A stretch of 64,000 bases of DNA from Candidatus Obscuribacterales bacterium (GTDB lineage Bacteria > Cyanobacteriota > Vampirovibrionia > Obscuribacterales > Obscuribacteraceae): contig JAIEQI010000101.1 in assembly GCA_019747875.1 (NCBI GenBank), positions 1 to 64,000 on the forward strand. The letters run 5' to 3'. Of the stretch, positions 1-8,951 are shown one piece after another. The notes below the pieces were generated by a model. The model was not told the DNA's origin. It ran no database searches and was given only the letters and a program-made list of their open reading frames with translations. Every line of letters starts with the position of its first letter. Position 1 is the first letter of the stretch. The translations under genes and the position numbers were made by a program.

Positions 1-75
1 CTTTTCCTGGTAAGTGTCTTGGGGCTGTGCCTGGTCCCTTATGGCACTTTTCTGTTCCATTGCTCCCCAACACCC

Positions 76-1095
76 CTATAGAAGGAGAGCGATGAGGTCG
101 AAATGGCTACCGGATTGTTCTTGCTGCCTATCGCCGCTGACGTTGGCAGTGCCAAACTCCAAGGTGCCGGTATGTGCAACGAGCGCCGCTTCTACGGCAG
201 TGAGATTCACAGGACCGGAAATCGAGTTAACATCCACAGAAACAAGTCCAGATTTTAGCTTCAGCGCACGAGAGACGAAGTCACCTCCCAATATATCGAG
301 AGTTGCGCTGTGCAACATGTCGGCCGTAAATACATTTATGAAACCATTTGGAGCGGAGATGGTGCCAGCTATGTTGTTGATGGCAAGATTGCTTGTGGCA
401 CTACAAAGGTTAACGTTTCCAATTGCCGAGTTGATTGTGCCTTGATTGATGATGGATGTCGCTTGCATCACAAGGTCAGTTTGTGCTTGCATGACTGGAA
501 TAGACTGCGGGAGCTGGGGAGTAACGACGTTGACAATCACATTTCCAGCAGTGAGGTTTAGTGAACCAGCACTAGATATGGTTCCAGAGTTAAAGATGCT
601 TCCACCGGCATTGAGAACAAGATTCAAGTTAGAGATCGCGCCCGTAAAGCCAGTTGGTATCAGAGTTGTGATAGTGCCAGCATTGATAATATTTCCGCTT
701 GCAAAGATTGTGGCCGTTGAATACTGAGCATTTGTCGAGACTATGTGGAGAGAATCTGTGTTGATCAAATCGGTGAAGTGGAGCACACCTTGAGTATTTC
801 CAACGTCAAAGATAGTTTGAGTTTGATTCGCTGACGGAACAAGCAAGCTTGTTATTTCAGGAGTGAGCACGTTACTTGCGCCAGGCGCTTGCGGTGGTGG
901 CAACGGAGAACCATGTTCGCTTGCAGGGATCGACTCTGTTGTTGGAGCGATCGGCGATGTTTGTGCTTTTGTGACAAGTGGGAAGCATAGTTGAGCGTGA
1001 AGTATCAGCGTTGCGCTTATGACTATGGAAGCTTTTCTTGATTCTTTTTTCTGTTTTTTTCCAGCAAAGTTTTTCAGCCGCTTGAGTGCCTTCAT
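76..1095 (-). CDS. secreted adhesin-like protein, apparently truncated
   Basis: About 339 residues. I chose the ATG at 1095 because GGGAG lies 8 nt upstream; an in-frame ATG at 1119 lacks a good site. The start MKALKRLKNFAGKK leads a long basic n-region into a hydrophobic stretch (roughly residues 28-48), an extended Sec signal. The mature part is rich in G, N, S, T and V with recurring units such as SGNIINAGTI, NSGTISSAGSLNLTAGN and INQGTINSAIGN, the pattern of beta-helical filamentous-haemagglutinin-type surface proteins. The last 15 or so residues (QQEQSGSHFDLIALLL) no longer fit this pattern, and the protein is far shorter than usual adhesins, so I infer a truncation or frame loss at the 3' end. 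Family assignment is by repeat character only. Confidence 0.5.
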   Translation of the reverse strand: MKALKRLKNFAGKKQKKESRKASIVISATLILHAQLCFPLVTKAQTSPIAPTTESIPASEHGSPLPPPQAPGASNVLTPEITSLLVPSANQTQTIFDVGNTQGVLHFTDLINTDSLHIVSTNAQYSTATIFASGNIINAGTITTLIPTGFTGAISNLNLVLNAGGSIFNSGTISSAGSLNLTAGNVIVNVVTPQLPQSIPVMQAQTDLVMQATSIINQGTINSAIGNVNLCSATSNLAINNIAGTISAPNGFINVFTADMLHSATLDILGGDFVSRALKLKSGLVSVDVNSISGPVNLTAVEAALVAHTGTLEFGTANVSGDRQQEQSGSHFDLIALLL

Positions 1096-1322
1096 GAGAG
1101 TTGCTCCCGGGAATTCCAATCCGAATATGCATACCCGGTCTTTTTATCAGCTCCCCGGACACTAATAGTGTACGAATGTCGTTGATCGACTAACTGACAA
1201 GGGTCTATAAGAAAAATGCTACTTTTAGAGTTAATGTCCCAAAAATGGCTCTGTCAGGGTTTTTTAGACTGATTGTAGGAATTTCCGCAGTCAAGGTTGT
1301 AAGGACGACACGATCCAAGAAC

Positions 1323-1351
1323 AAAGGGCGCTGACTAATTCAGCGCCCTTT
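1323..1351 (-). terminator. hairpin terminator after the P5C dehydrogenase gene
   Basis: Perfect 12-bp stem AAAGGGCGCTGA / TCAGCGCCCTTT with a 5-nt loop, 28 nt past the stop of the P5C dehydrogenase gene. The flanking T-tract is modest on either strand. Confidence 0.6.
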
Positions 1352-1378
1352 GATTTAGTTTCAGATCCGGTTAATCGA

Positions 1379-2968
1379 TTAGACCTTTTCAGCGACTACT
1401 TTTGCTTGTGTGAAGAGCAGCAAGTAATCAGGTCCGCCAGCTTTTGAATCTGTTCCGCTCATGTTGAAGCCGCCAAATGGGTGTACGCCGACGAGGGCGC
1501 CTGTGCATTTGCGGTTCAAATAGAGGTTACCTACGTGGAACTGTTCGCGGGCTTCATCGAGTTTTTCTTTGCTCTTTGTGTAAGCAGCGCCGGTCAAGCC
1601 GAACTCGGTGTTGTTTGCGATTTCCAGCGCATGCTCCCAGCTGTCAGCTTTGATGAAAGCAAGTACTGGTCCGAAGATTTCTTCTTGTGAAATGCGAGCT
1701 TTGGGATCGATGTCTGCAATGATTGTTGGTTCGATGAAGAAACCTTTTTCTGGTGTTTCATGCGTCTTGCCGCCAGTCATCAAACGACCTTCTTGCTTGC
1801 CGATTTCGATGTACTTGAGGATGCTTTCGTATGCGGACTTAGAAGCAACTGGACCCATGTAAGCAGTCTTTTCTTCCGGAGTTCCGATGGTGATTTTCTT
1901 TGTTCTCTCAACTACTTTTTCGAGAACCTTGTCATAGACATCTTTGTGAACGATGGCTCGCGAGCAAGCTGAACACTTTTGTCCGGAGAAACCGAAAGCG
2001 CTGGAGACGATACCATCGGCGGCGGCATCAAGGTCGGCATCAGCATCTACTACGATGCCGTCTTTTCCGCCCATTTCAGCTACAACACGCTTGATCCAAA
2101 TTTGCCCGGGTTGTGTCTTTGCTGCCAGTTCATTAATGTGGAGGCCGACTTCCTTCGAGCCCGTGAAGGCGATGAAGCGGGTCTTCGGGTGTGCAACCAG
2201 GTAATCGCCAACCGAGGCGCCAGGTCCCGGCAAGAAGTTGAGAACGCCCTTTGGCAATCCGACTTCTTCAAGGATTTGAACAAATTGATAGGCGATTGCT
2301 GGTGTGTCGCTGGATGGTTTCAGAATAACCGTATTGCCGGCAACGATTGATGCCGTCGTCATACCGACCAAAATTGCAAGCGGGAAATTCCATGGAGGAA
2401 TTACAAGACCTACGCCCAGCGGAATGTAAGAGAGTTTGTTTACTTCGCCAGCGATTGTGGTCAACGGTGCTGGATTAGCCAGGCGGAGCATTTCGCGTCC
2501 ATAGTATTCGCAGAAGTCGATTGCTTCTGCGACGTCGCCATCAGCTTCGACCCAGCTCTTGCCGATTTCGAGAATCAACCAGGCGGACAACTGGTGCTTT
2601 CGTTCGCGCATAATCTTCGCTGCTTTGAAGATGTATTCGGCGCGCTGCTCGGGGCGAACGTTCTTCCAGCTGTCGAATGCAGCCAGGGCTCCGGTCATGG
2701 CTTTTTCAGCGAGTTCTTTGTTTGCTTTGGAGAACTTGCCGATTACTTGTTCTGGGTTGCTGGGGTTGGTGGAGACAAGGAAATCGTTTGTCTCGACCCG
2801 CTCACCATTGATGATAAGTGGATATTGTCTGCCGAGTTGTGAACGAACTAGCTTGATAGCATCCTTCATTGCCTTTTCGTTTTCCGGCAAGGAAAAGTCT
2901 GTGAAAGGCTCGTTCTTGAATTCAGTCATTGTGGATGCCTTTGCTTGTTTCTCGATTGTTGTCGGCAT
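1379..2968 (-). CDS. rocA: L-glutamate gamma-semialdehyde (P5C) dehydrogenase
   Basis: An NAD-dependent aldehyde dehydrogenase of 529 residues, close in length and sequence to RocA/PruA. It oxidises glutamate-5-semialdehyde (from proline or arginine breakdown) to glutamate in the cytoplasm. Visible active-site motifs are PPWNFP (Asn194), AEMGGKD (Glu298) and the nucleophile in GQKCSA (Cys332), plus FGGFNMSG near the C-terminus. The start is fixed by GAGGAG about 9 nt upstream of the ATG. No proline dehydrogenase is adjacent, so the proline-oxidising partner must be elsewhere. Alternative: another aldehyde dehydrogenase of the same subfamily, but the motif context favours P5CDH. Confidence 0.88.
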   Translation of the reverse strand: MPTTIEKQAKASTMTEFKNEPFTDFSLPENEKAMKDAIKLVRSQLGRQYPLIINGERVETNDFLVSTNPSNPEQVIGKFSKANKELAEKAMTGALAAFDSWKNVRPEQRAEYIFKAAKIMRERKHQLSAWLILEIGKSWVEADGDVAEAIDFCEYYGREMLRLANPAPLTTIAGEVNKLSYIPLGVGLVIPPWNFPLAILVGMTTASIVAGNTVILKPSSDTPAIAYQFVQILEEVGLPKGVLNFLPGPGASVGDYLVAHPKTRFIAFTGSKEVGLHINELAAKTQPGQIWIKRVVAEMGGKDGIVVDADADLDAAADGIVSSAFGFSGQKCSACSRAIVHKDVYDKVLEKVVERTKKITIGTPEEKTAYMGPVASKSAYESILKYIEIGKQEGRLMTGGKTHETPEKGFFIEPTIIADIDPKARISQEEIFGPVLAFIKADSWEHALEIANNTEFGLTGAAYTKSKEKLDEAREQFHVGNLYLNRKCTGALVGVHPFGGFNMSGTDSKAGGPDYLLLFTQAKVVAEKV

Positions 2969-3221
2969 GTGAAATTTCTCCTCACTTCGATGAGACGTTC
3001 TTGATTATCGAGCCGAAATTGCCGATCTTCCGCCAGTTTTATAGTTTTTCAATCCCAGTGTTGACAATTGTATAATTCTAGATATTTTCAATTTCATCTT
3101 CGGTCTTATATGCGTTGCGATCCTGTTCTTTATGCTTTGGACATGATCGCGACCATTGCATACTTGTTAGAAAGCGGAATAGTTCGCTATTTTTAAAGGA
3201 GAGGCAATTGGGGAGCGGGTC

Positions 3222-4040
3222 ATGGAACAGTACCATCGGCTGATTCGTGAGATTCTGGAAAATGGCGAAGAGCGCGGGGACCGCACAGGCACGGGCACGA
3301 TTTCACTCTTTGGCATGCAAGCAAAATATGATCTGCGCCAGGGGTTCCCCCTCCTGACTACGAAGAAGGTGCTTTTCGCGGCGGTAGTGCGCGAATTGCT
3401 CTGGTTCCTGCGCGGTGCAACCAACATAAACGATGACCTTACGCAGCATACGCCTATCTGGGACGCCTGGGCACGAGAGGATGGTGAACTCGGTCCGATT
3501 TATGGATATCAGTGGCGAAAATGGCCGCGTTATGTTCCTGTTGAGCCCGGCAGCGATTTGTATCATAAAGAACATGTGGACCAGATCGCGAAATTGCTGC
3601 ATGACATAAAGCACAACCCAGAATCTAGACGCTTGATCGTAAATGCCTGGAATGTAGCGGATCTCGACCAGATGGCTTTGCCACCATGCCACCTGTTGTT
3701 TCAATTTTATGTGATCAATGGACGCCTGGATTGTCAGCTCTATCAAAGATCGGCAGACATGGCTCTGGGTGTGCCTTTCAATATAGCGAGCTATGCTCTT
3801 TTGATGATGATGGTGGCACAAGAATGTAATCTGACTGCAGGCGTTTTTACACACACCATCGGTGATGCTCATATTTACCTCAATCATGTAGAAGGGCTTA
3901 AAAAGCAGCTAGAGCGAGACTACAAAGAACTTCCACAGGTAAAGATCGCGAAGAAGCCATTCTTCGACCTTAAATTTGAGGACTTCGAGCTTTTGAACTA
4001 TGATCCGCATCCCTTCATCAAATTTCCCATTGCTGTGTAA
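3222..4040 (+). CDS. thyA: thymidylate synthase
   Basis: ThyA, 272 residues: converts dUMP plus 5,10-methylene-tetrahydrofolate to dTMP and dihydrofolate. The catalytic cysteine is Cys156 in PPCHLLFQFYV. The phosphate-binding Arg21 (GDRTGTGT) and the QRSADMALGVPFNIASY substrate segment are intact. The length is slightly above the E. coli enzyme. Dihydrofolate reductase follows after 3 nt, so the dihydrofolate made here is recycled by the neighbouring gene product. The start is ATG with a GGAG-type site upstream. Confidence 0.96.
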   Translation: MEQYHRLIREILENGEERGDRTGTGTISLFGMQAKYDLRQGFPLLTTKKVLFAAVVRELLWFLRGATNINDDLTQHTPIWDAWAREDGELGPIYGYQWRKWPRYVPVEPGSDLYHKEHVDQIAKLLHDIKHNPESRRLIVNAWNVADLDQMALPPCHLLFQFYVINGRLDCQLYQRSADMALGVPFNIASYALLMMMVAQECNLTAGVFTHTIGDAHIYLNHVEGLKKQLERDYKELPQVKIAKKPFFDLKFEDFELLNYDPHPFIKFPIAV

Positions 4041-4043
4041 TAA

Positions 4044-4568
4044 ATGAAATTCAGCATCGTAGTTGCAGTTGATCGCAATCTTGGCATAGGCAAGGATAAC
4101 AATCTGCCTTGGCGCTTGCCTGGAGATATGAAGTTCTTCAAAAGCTTGACCAGCAACTCAGCGGAAGGGAAGAGAAACGCGGTGATTATGGGTCGCAAGA
4201 CCTGGGAATCTTTGCCGCCGAAATCACGACCTCTGCCTAATCGTTTGAACGTGGTTGTTTCGACACAGAATTCCTATGAGCTGCCGGAGGGATGCAAGCT
4301 TGCCAGCTCGCTCAGTGACGCGCTAAAGATTTGCGAAAGCGAGTTAGCAATTGATCAAACATTTGTAATTGGTGGTGCGGAACTGTACAAGAATTCAATT
4401 TCTGATTCATCTCTTGATCGACTCTACCTGACCGAGGTTTATGGCAGCTATGATTGCGACAAGTTTTTCCCGGCGTATGCGGACCGCTTCAAACTCATCT
4501 CGATGTCTGATACACAGTTTGAAAATGGAATCGAATACTCATTCAAAATATTCGAACCGAAAAGCTAG
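4044..4568 (+). CDS. folA: dihydrofolate reductase
   Basis: FolA, 174 residues: NADPH-dependent reduction of dihydrofolate to tetrahydrofolate. Family signatures are present in order: IVVAVDRNLGIGKDNNLPW at the N-terminus, then MGRKTWESLP, then FVIGGAELY and the tail motif DRLYLTEVYG. The acidic catalytic residue of the classical site falls in the LPGDMKFF segment. The ATG lies 3 nt after the thyA stop, so the two genes are almost certainly co-transcribed and co-translated as a dTMP-synthesis module. Confidence 0.95.
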   Translation: MKFSIVVAVDRNLGIGKDNNLPWRLPGDMKFFKSLTSNSAEGKRNAVIMGRKTWESLPPKSRPLPNRLNVVVSTQNSYELPEGCKLASSLSDALKICESELAIDQTFVIGGAELYKNSISDSSLDRLYLTEVYGSYDCDKFFPAYADRFKLISMSDTQFENGIEYSFKIFEPKS

Positions 4569-4767
4569 GAGCCCAATTTCCTCGCATTCATCTTGAGTCA
4601 GTCAGATGTTTGATGCCAATGGAGCGGCGGACCTTGCTTTTAATCTTTTGGAAAAATGGGTTTGGTAGCGCTTCAAATGCGGAACTTTGCTTTTAGGTTT
4701 GCTTGATGCAAGCTCAATTTTTATCTCTGGGGTATGATAAACCGTACTGACCAGTCGAAAGGCTCAA

Positions 4768-5145
4768 ATGAAAACAGGAAACCCGTACATTCTCAGTCTT
4801 CTCATTTTGACTATAGGCGTGGCTCTGAGCCCATGCAGCGCCGGTGGTGTCAATAAGGGCGACCCGAAAAGAGGCGTTAAGATCTTTTCTGCTATGACCT
4901 GCGATATCTGCCACCTGCATGGTGGCAACATGCAAAATCCCGATCGCCCAATTAAAGGTGCTGCTTTTCAAAAGCGTTACCCAGACGATGTCAGCCTTGG
5001 CCAACTGATCAGAAAGGGTATAAGTGATAAGGGGATGCCTGCCTTCGGGCGGGACAGAATGAGCGATCAAGACCTTGCTGATGTGATTGCGTATGTTCGT
5101 TCATTGTCTCCTCCGCTGGCGGCGGCAAAGAAAAAAACTAAATAG
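4768..5145 (+). CDS. small exported monohaem cytochrome c
   Basis: A protein of 125 residues with a Sec signal peptide (hydrophobic residues about 8-21) and one haem-attachment motif CDICH at residues 45-49. A conserved MPAFG segment supplies the likely distal methionine ligand, and the C-terminal helix is DLADVIAYVRSL. This is the layout of a class I soluble cytochrome c acting outside the cytoplasmic membrane. The lysine-rich tail (AAAKKKTK) is unusual. The stop is followed at once by a strong GAGGAG and the aat gene, so the two are probably in one transcript although functionally unrelated. Redox partner unknown. Confidence 0.85.
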   Translation: MKTGNPYILSLLILTIGVALSPCSAGGVNKGDPKRGVKIFSAMTCDICHLHGGNMQNPDRPIKGAAFQKRYPDDVSLGQLIRKGISDKGMPAFGRDRMSDQDLADVIAYVRSLSPPLAAAKKKTK

Positions 5146-5153
5146 AGGAGGGA

Positions 5154-5792
5154 GTGGGCGGTTTGACCGCAAACTTCCGGAGCGAATTAATTGAGATGGC
5201 ACATCTGCTAAACCGCATGACACCGGATTTGATCGTCAAAGCCTATTCCATGGGGGTCTTCCCTATGGGTGATAGTGCTCATCCGAATGCGCCTGTACGC
5301 TGGTATGCGCCTGATCCTCGCTGCATCCTCGATATCGAAAATTTCCACACACCCAAGCGTCTTGCCAGGACCTATCGCCAGGGCAAGTTTGAGTGTCGAG
5401 TAAATTCTGCTTGGTCCAACGTTCTCCGCCTTTGTGCGGCACGTGATTCGACCTGGATAACCGAGGACATTTACCGAGTTTACACGGAGCTGCACCGCCA
5501 GGGATTAGCTCATAGCGTCGAAGTATACAGCGAGGGCAAGTTGGCTGGCGGCTTGTATGGAGTCAGCTTGGGTGGTGCGTTCATGGGTGAATCGATGTTT
5601 CACATAGTGACTGATGCATCGAAAATCGCCCTCATTTTCCTTGTTGAGCGCATGAAAGAACGCGGCTTTACGCTGCTCGATTGCCAGTTTATGACCGAAC
5701 ATTTGAGCAAGTTTGGTGCCATCAATATTCCGCAGTCCGAATACATGGCTCGCCTGCAACACGCTCTTGAACTCGACGTCAAATTCAACTAG
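5154..5792 (+). CDS. aat: leucyl/phenylalanyl-tRNA-protein transferase
   Basis: Transfers Leu or Phe from aminoacyl-tRNA to N-terminal Lys/Arg of proteins, marking them for ClpAP/ClpS degradation (N-end rule). Family motifs are YSMGVFPMGD, VRWYAPDPRCILD, GGLYGVSLGGAFMGESMF and LLDCQFMTEHLSKFGA. At 212 residues it is slightly short at the N-terminus compared with the E. coli enzyme. The start is uncertain: the GTG at 5154 lies only about 3 nt after GAGGAGGGA, while an ATG at 5196 (MAHLLNRM) has a weaker, more distant site. Both leave the catalytic domain intact. Confidence 0.92.
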   Translation: MGGLTANFRSELIEMAHLLNRMTPDLIVKAYSMGVFPMGDSAHPNAPVRWYAPDPRCILDIENFHTPKRLARTYRQGKFECRVNSAWSNVLRLCAARDSTWITEDIYRVYTELHRQGLAHSVEVYSEGKLAGGLYGVSLGGAFMGESMFHIVTDASKIALIFLVERMKERGFTLLDCQFMTEHLSKFGAINIPQSEYMARLQHALELDVKFN

Positions 5793-5836
5793 CGGTCCCA
5801 GCCGTTTCGGAACGATGATCCGGCGAAGAGCAGGTC

Positions 5837-5992
5837 GTATGGAGCGCGGACGTCTCGTCCGCCCATAAGCGCGAAGCGCGTTGCAGCTACGTATTCCTAA
5901 TTTCGCAAGTGGTAGAGTCAGAGTCTCCCTAAAGTGGTGGCGTAGATTGTAGAATTTGCATATGGGCGGGCAAGATGCCCGCGCTCCATACG
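5837..5992. repeat. MITE/REP-like element with inverted ends
   Basis: The left end (from 5837) reads GTATGGAGCGCGGACG followed by its hairpin partner CGTCCGC and then a GCGC-GAA-GCGC hairpin. The right end (5962-5992) reads GGGCGGGCAAGATGCCCGCGC then TCCATAC, the reverse complement of the left tip. Together they form a palindrome-ended unit of about 155 bp in the gene-free stretch 5793-6172. Related copies lie at 6105, 12267, 41675 and 61737. Confidence 0.6.
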
Positions 5993-6104
5993 TTTCCGAG
6001 CCGAATGAAGGTGCCAGCAGTGTTTGCATACGCAGTTGCAAAAATGAGATCGCCAGGAGCATCATCTTGTCCGCGCTTACGGAATCGCTCTCACAAAAAT
6101 AGAA

Positions 6105-6129
6105 GCCGGCAGGATGCCGGCGCTCCCGG
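6105..6129. repeat. short copy of the GC palindrome family
   Basis: GCCGGCAGGATGCCGGC followed by GCTCCCGG. This is a perfect GCCGGC stem and the same spacing as the 5962 copy, where the core is GGGC-AAGAT-GCCC followed by GCGCTCC. Confidence 0.5.
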
Positions 6130-6172
6130 GATCGAACCCTCGAACACGGGTTGTCCATAAAGCTTGTTATGA

Positions 6173-6475
6173 CTATGCTAAGCCAGACAGATTTCCAAGG
6201 ATAGTCTTCCGCTGGTCAGGGAAAGCATTTTCGAAAGCTTTAGCTTCCGATTTCAGTGATTGCTTACCTGACTTTGTTGCCCAATCCGTGCTTTGACTGC
6301 CGAAATCTTCTGGGCCTGGAAACCCTTTCTTGCTGACGTTATCCGTAGGCTGAGCGCTGTTATCCAGCGCGGCAAAATTCTCTGGCGTCATCAGGTTTTG
6401 CGAACTCAGAGCTTCGACATTGTCGGAGCCCTTTCCTGTTTGGACATCTGGCGTGTTTTCGATTTCGTCAGCCAT
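6173..6475 (-). CDS. small hypothetical protein
   Basis: 100 residues with no signal peptide and no family I recognise. It is polar, rich in D, N, S, Q and K and probably largely disordered (for example TPENFAALDNSAQPTDN and FPGPEDFGSQSTDW). The ATG has only a weak ribosome site (CCAGAGAACC). I keep it because the frame is open for its full length, no better frame exists on either strand here, and the amino-acid composition looks protein-like. It could be a spurious reading frame. Confidence 0.4.
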   Translation of the reverse strand: MADEIENTPDVQTGKGSDNVEALSSQNLMTPENFAALDNSAQPTDNVSKKGFPGPEDFGSQSTDWATKSGKQSLKSEAKAFENAFPDQRKTILGNLSGLA

Positions 6476-6630
6476 CAGCGGTTCTCTGGAAATAATCTGC
6501 TTCGGTAATATACCCGGTGCCGCGCGAAACTAACCCTTCTTTGAAGAATTCTGTTGTAAATGCACTAAGCACAAGCATTTACAGATTTGGAATTTACTAG
6601 AAGCAAGCGGGCTAGGTGTAGCTGATGATG

Positions 6631-7215
6631 CTACTCTGTGAGTTCTTCCAGAGGCAAGCACAGTGAGTCTTTGAGAAATTTCTGCCTGACCTGACGAGAT
6701 TCAATCAGCATTGGTTTGATACCTGGAGCAAATGCGGCTGATGCTTGCTCGAACCCGAGATATTCACACGCTTTTATCGCGACCTCGCTACACAGCGAAT
6801 CGAGGTCCGCGCAATCCGAATGCAGGTCCATGACGCTCATAGCATCGGGACTTTCTATCAAATAATCGCTTGCATAAAGAGATAGCTTCAGGTAGTTCAT
6901 TAACCAGGCGGGCATCAAGTCGCCACCCTGATCGGCCGCATCCAGATGGATCCAAATACAAAGCAGCTCTTTTACGGCCGGCAAAAATTCTTCTTCTGAA
7001 AAACTTTTTGCTGCCAACGCGGCTAAATCAGGGTCCTTTATCTTTTCAGATAGTTGTCTGATTGCCAGCAATCGTTCTTTCAATTGGGCAGAGACAGCCA
7101 CGCCCAAGTGCGAAACATAGAAGTGAACGCGCTTATAGCGTTCACTTCGCGACTTTGGATTTAAGGCGGGAGTGACGTAAAATCGCGTCGCGTCCCCTGC
7201 AGTGGTTTCAGCCAT
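6631..7215 (-). CDS. hypothetical cytoplasmic protein
   Basis: 194 residues with no signal peptide or membrane segment; mixed charged and hydrophobic composition predicts an all-helical fold. Segments such as VHFYVSHLGVAVSAQLKERL and CIWIHLDAADQGGDL look like real protein. Residues about 130-165 carry several cysteines and acidic residues (HSDCADLDSLCSEV). I do not recognise a family. It lies alone between a weak small gene and the YceI gene on the same strand, separated from the latter by about 120 nt. Confidence 0.6.
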   Translation of the reverse strand: MAETTAGDATRFYVTPALNPKSRSERYKRVHFYVSHLGVAVSAQLKERLLAIRQLSEKIKDPDLAALAAKSFSEEEFLPAVKELLCIWIHLDAADQGGDLMPAWLMNYLKLSLYASDYLIESPDAMSVMDLHSDCADLDSLCSEVAIKACEYLGFEQASAAFAPGIKPMLIESRQVRQKFLKDSLCLPLEELTE

Positions 7216-7333
7216 TTAGATTAGATCAACTCGGCAAATCCATCTCAGGAGAAATGTAGCACAAAAGCCGAAGGGTTGAATGTCAGTGATCCACCTTGCC
7301 AAGCTAGTGTCTCGGCAAGAGGCACGGTTATGC

Positions 7334-8104
7334 TTACTTCTTTGGTGCTGCGGCTGCTTTGCTGGCGGGGGCGGTAGTTTTGCCTGCCGGTGTTGCGCTC
7401 TTGTTTGCAGGTGATGAACCACTCTTGCTTGCAGGAGCAACGTCTTTACCAGATTTCACTTCCGCCGCTTTGTCGTAGGCGCTTGCAGATACTGTAACCA
7501 CAACGGTGTCGGCTAACTTTTGGAAGACTATTTCTGGTCTTTTGATTGCATGGTCTTTGAAAGGTACGTTAAACGTAGCTTTGACCTGCAGCAGATCGCA
7601 ACCTTCTCTCTTTGTTTCTGTAGCAGGGCAACGGCTCAGGTAGGTCACGTCAACCGGAACTGTTTTGGAAACAGTCTTTCCGTGCAAGCTGAAATCACCA
7701 ATAGCTTTCAAAGTTACCTTTTGTCCAGCCGCCAATTTCTTCGGTGGATCAACTAACGATTTCAGAACGAACGTGGCTTTCGGAAAATTCTTGGTCTCTA
7801 AAAAGTTGTCTCGCATGTGTTCGTTACGCAACGGGATGCCTGTATCTATCGATGCAAGGTCGACATCGAATTTGCCACTTACTGGCTTTGTCAAATCGAA
7901 GGAGTCGTCGATCGTAATGTTGCCCGTAATTTTGCTTGTTTTGCCCTCAATCAATTCGATCGGAGCGTCAGAGGTAAAACTGACATGATCTCTGCCTTTC
8001 TCATCGTTGATTTGAAATGTTCTTGGTGCTGCAATCGCAGTGGCACCATTGAGTAGTAAAGATAACAGCAAAAGTGCTGGAAGCATCGACTTATTCGATG
8101 GCAT
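7334..8104 (-). CDS. exported YceI-family lipocalin-like protein
   Basis: 256 residues from the ATG at 8104, chosen because AAAGGAG sits 6 nt upstream; a longer frame to 8161 would run into the preceding gene without a site. A Sec signal (LPALLLLSLLLNGATAIA) precedes a YceI domain with the typical order FTSDAPIELIEG, TGNITIDDSFDLTKPVSGKFDVDLASIDTG, RNEHMRDNFLETKNFPKATF and the closing strand. YceI proteins are periplasmic beta-barrels that bind isoprenoid-type lipids. A tail of about 45 residues rich in A, K, P and S follows. The gene overlaps the DUF2063 gene by 14 nt, so it belongs to the Cys-peptide operon; its role there is unknown. Confidence 0.85.
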   Translation of the reverse strand: MPSNKSMLPALLLLSLLLNGATAIAAPRTFQINDEKGRDHVSFTSDAPIELIEGKTSKITGNITIDDSFDLTKPVSGKFDVDLASIDTGIPLRNEHMRDNFLETKNFPKATFVLKSLVDPPKKLAAGQKVTLKAIGDFSLHGKTVSKTVPVDVTYLSRCPATETKREGCDLLQVKATFNVPFKDHAIKRPEIVFQKLADTVVVTVSASAYDKAAEVKSGKDVAPASKSGSSPANKSATPAGKTTAPASKAAAAPKK

Positions 8105-8951
8105 TTGTTTCTCCTTTCTTTGATGATCCGACAAATACAGTATCTGTTTGGAGTTCCTCAATCAGTTCAAGCAATTGAACAACAAGATCTTGCGGATTCT
8201 TGTTTGGATTCAGCTCAATTGCCAATCGAAGAAGATCCTGATAAGAACTTTGATCCTTCTGCGCTTTTTCGACTACGGCTGCTGCAACCTTTCCGAGTTC
8301 TATGAATCGAACACGGTGTGTTGAGGGATCTCTGTAAATCACGACATTGCAAGAATCTTTTGCAAACTTCTTGCGAATGCGTTTTGCTTCCTCAAAGTGT
8401 GACGTCATTTCAAGAATGGGGTATTCATATCGGCGCAGGGTCAGAGTTTGATTTACTACCGGGCTGTAGATGCTGATCTTCTCCAGGCTGTCGATTGCGA
8501 CGCTTTCAGCTCGTTCAATCTTTGACCCGTCCTCTACCTTTTCCAACTCGAGCCATTCGTAATCGGCCAGTTCAGCCAAGTATGGATATTTCTCCATTTC
8601 ATCTGAGCATTCGCTGATGAATACTGGGAAATGCCTGCAGATCTTGTTGAGATTGTAGTGGTCCGATGGGTAGGCTTTGAAATATTTTTCTGCAATGTAA
8701 TCCCAGTCCTTGCCTAATACCTTCTGGCAATACGGGTAAATCGAGCAGAGCAAATCGTAGTGACCAAAATTTATCAGTCGACCGTACAGATCTGCGCCCT
8801 TGCGATCAATCTCTTTAAGAACTTCGGGATTGAGTCCTTCCGCGATCTTCGGCGCTTTCTTTTTTAGGCTTCCGGAAAGCAACCATTGCCGTGCTGTGCG
8901 ATCGATCCAAATAGTTCCGACCGTTTTTTCGATATCACGCAGAGAGGGCAC
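8091..8951 (-). CDS. DUF2063 / HvfC-like partner of the RiPP maturase
   Basis: 286 residues from a GTG at 8951, which has GAGGGAGAG about 6 nt upstream; a GTG at 9017 would overlap the enzyme gene by 83 nt with no site. The N-terminal half matches DUF2063: PSLRDIEKTV, then SIYPYCQKVLG, then YPYLAELADYEWLELE. The C-terminal half (about 200-275) looks like a small winged-helix unit (VIYRDPSTHRVRFIEL followed by a leucine-rich helix pair), as in peptide-recognition domains of related systems. In HvfABC, bufferin and methanobactin-type systems such a protein pairs with the DUF692 iron enzyme and brings it the precursor. Its overlap with both neighbours implies coupled translation. Confidence 0.82.
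   Translation of the reverse strand: MPSLRDIEKTVGTIWIDRTARQWLLSGSLKKKAPKIAEGLNPEVLKEIDRKGADLYGRLINFGHYDLLCSIYPYCQKVLGKDWDYIAEKYFKAYPSDHYNLNKICRHFPVFISECSDEMEKYPYLAELADYEWLELEKVEDGSKIERAESVAIDSLEKISIYSPVVNQTLTLRRYEYPILEMTSHFEEAKRIRKKFAKDSCNVVIYRDPSTHRVRFIELGKVAAAVVEKAQKDQSSYQDLLRLAIELNPNKNPQDLVVQLLELIEELQTDTVFVGSSKKGETNAIE

Noticed and set aside
6114..6160. tRNA-like T-arm on the minus strand (GGGTTCGATCCC next to GGGAGC)
   Set aside because: No matching acceptor partner, anticodon arm or D-arm can be drawn; it overlaps the GC palindrome repeat and is chance or a remnant.
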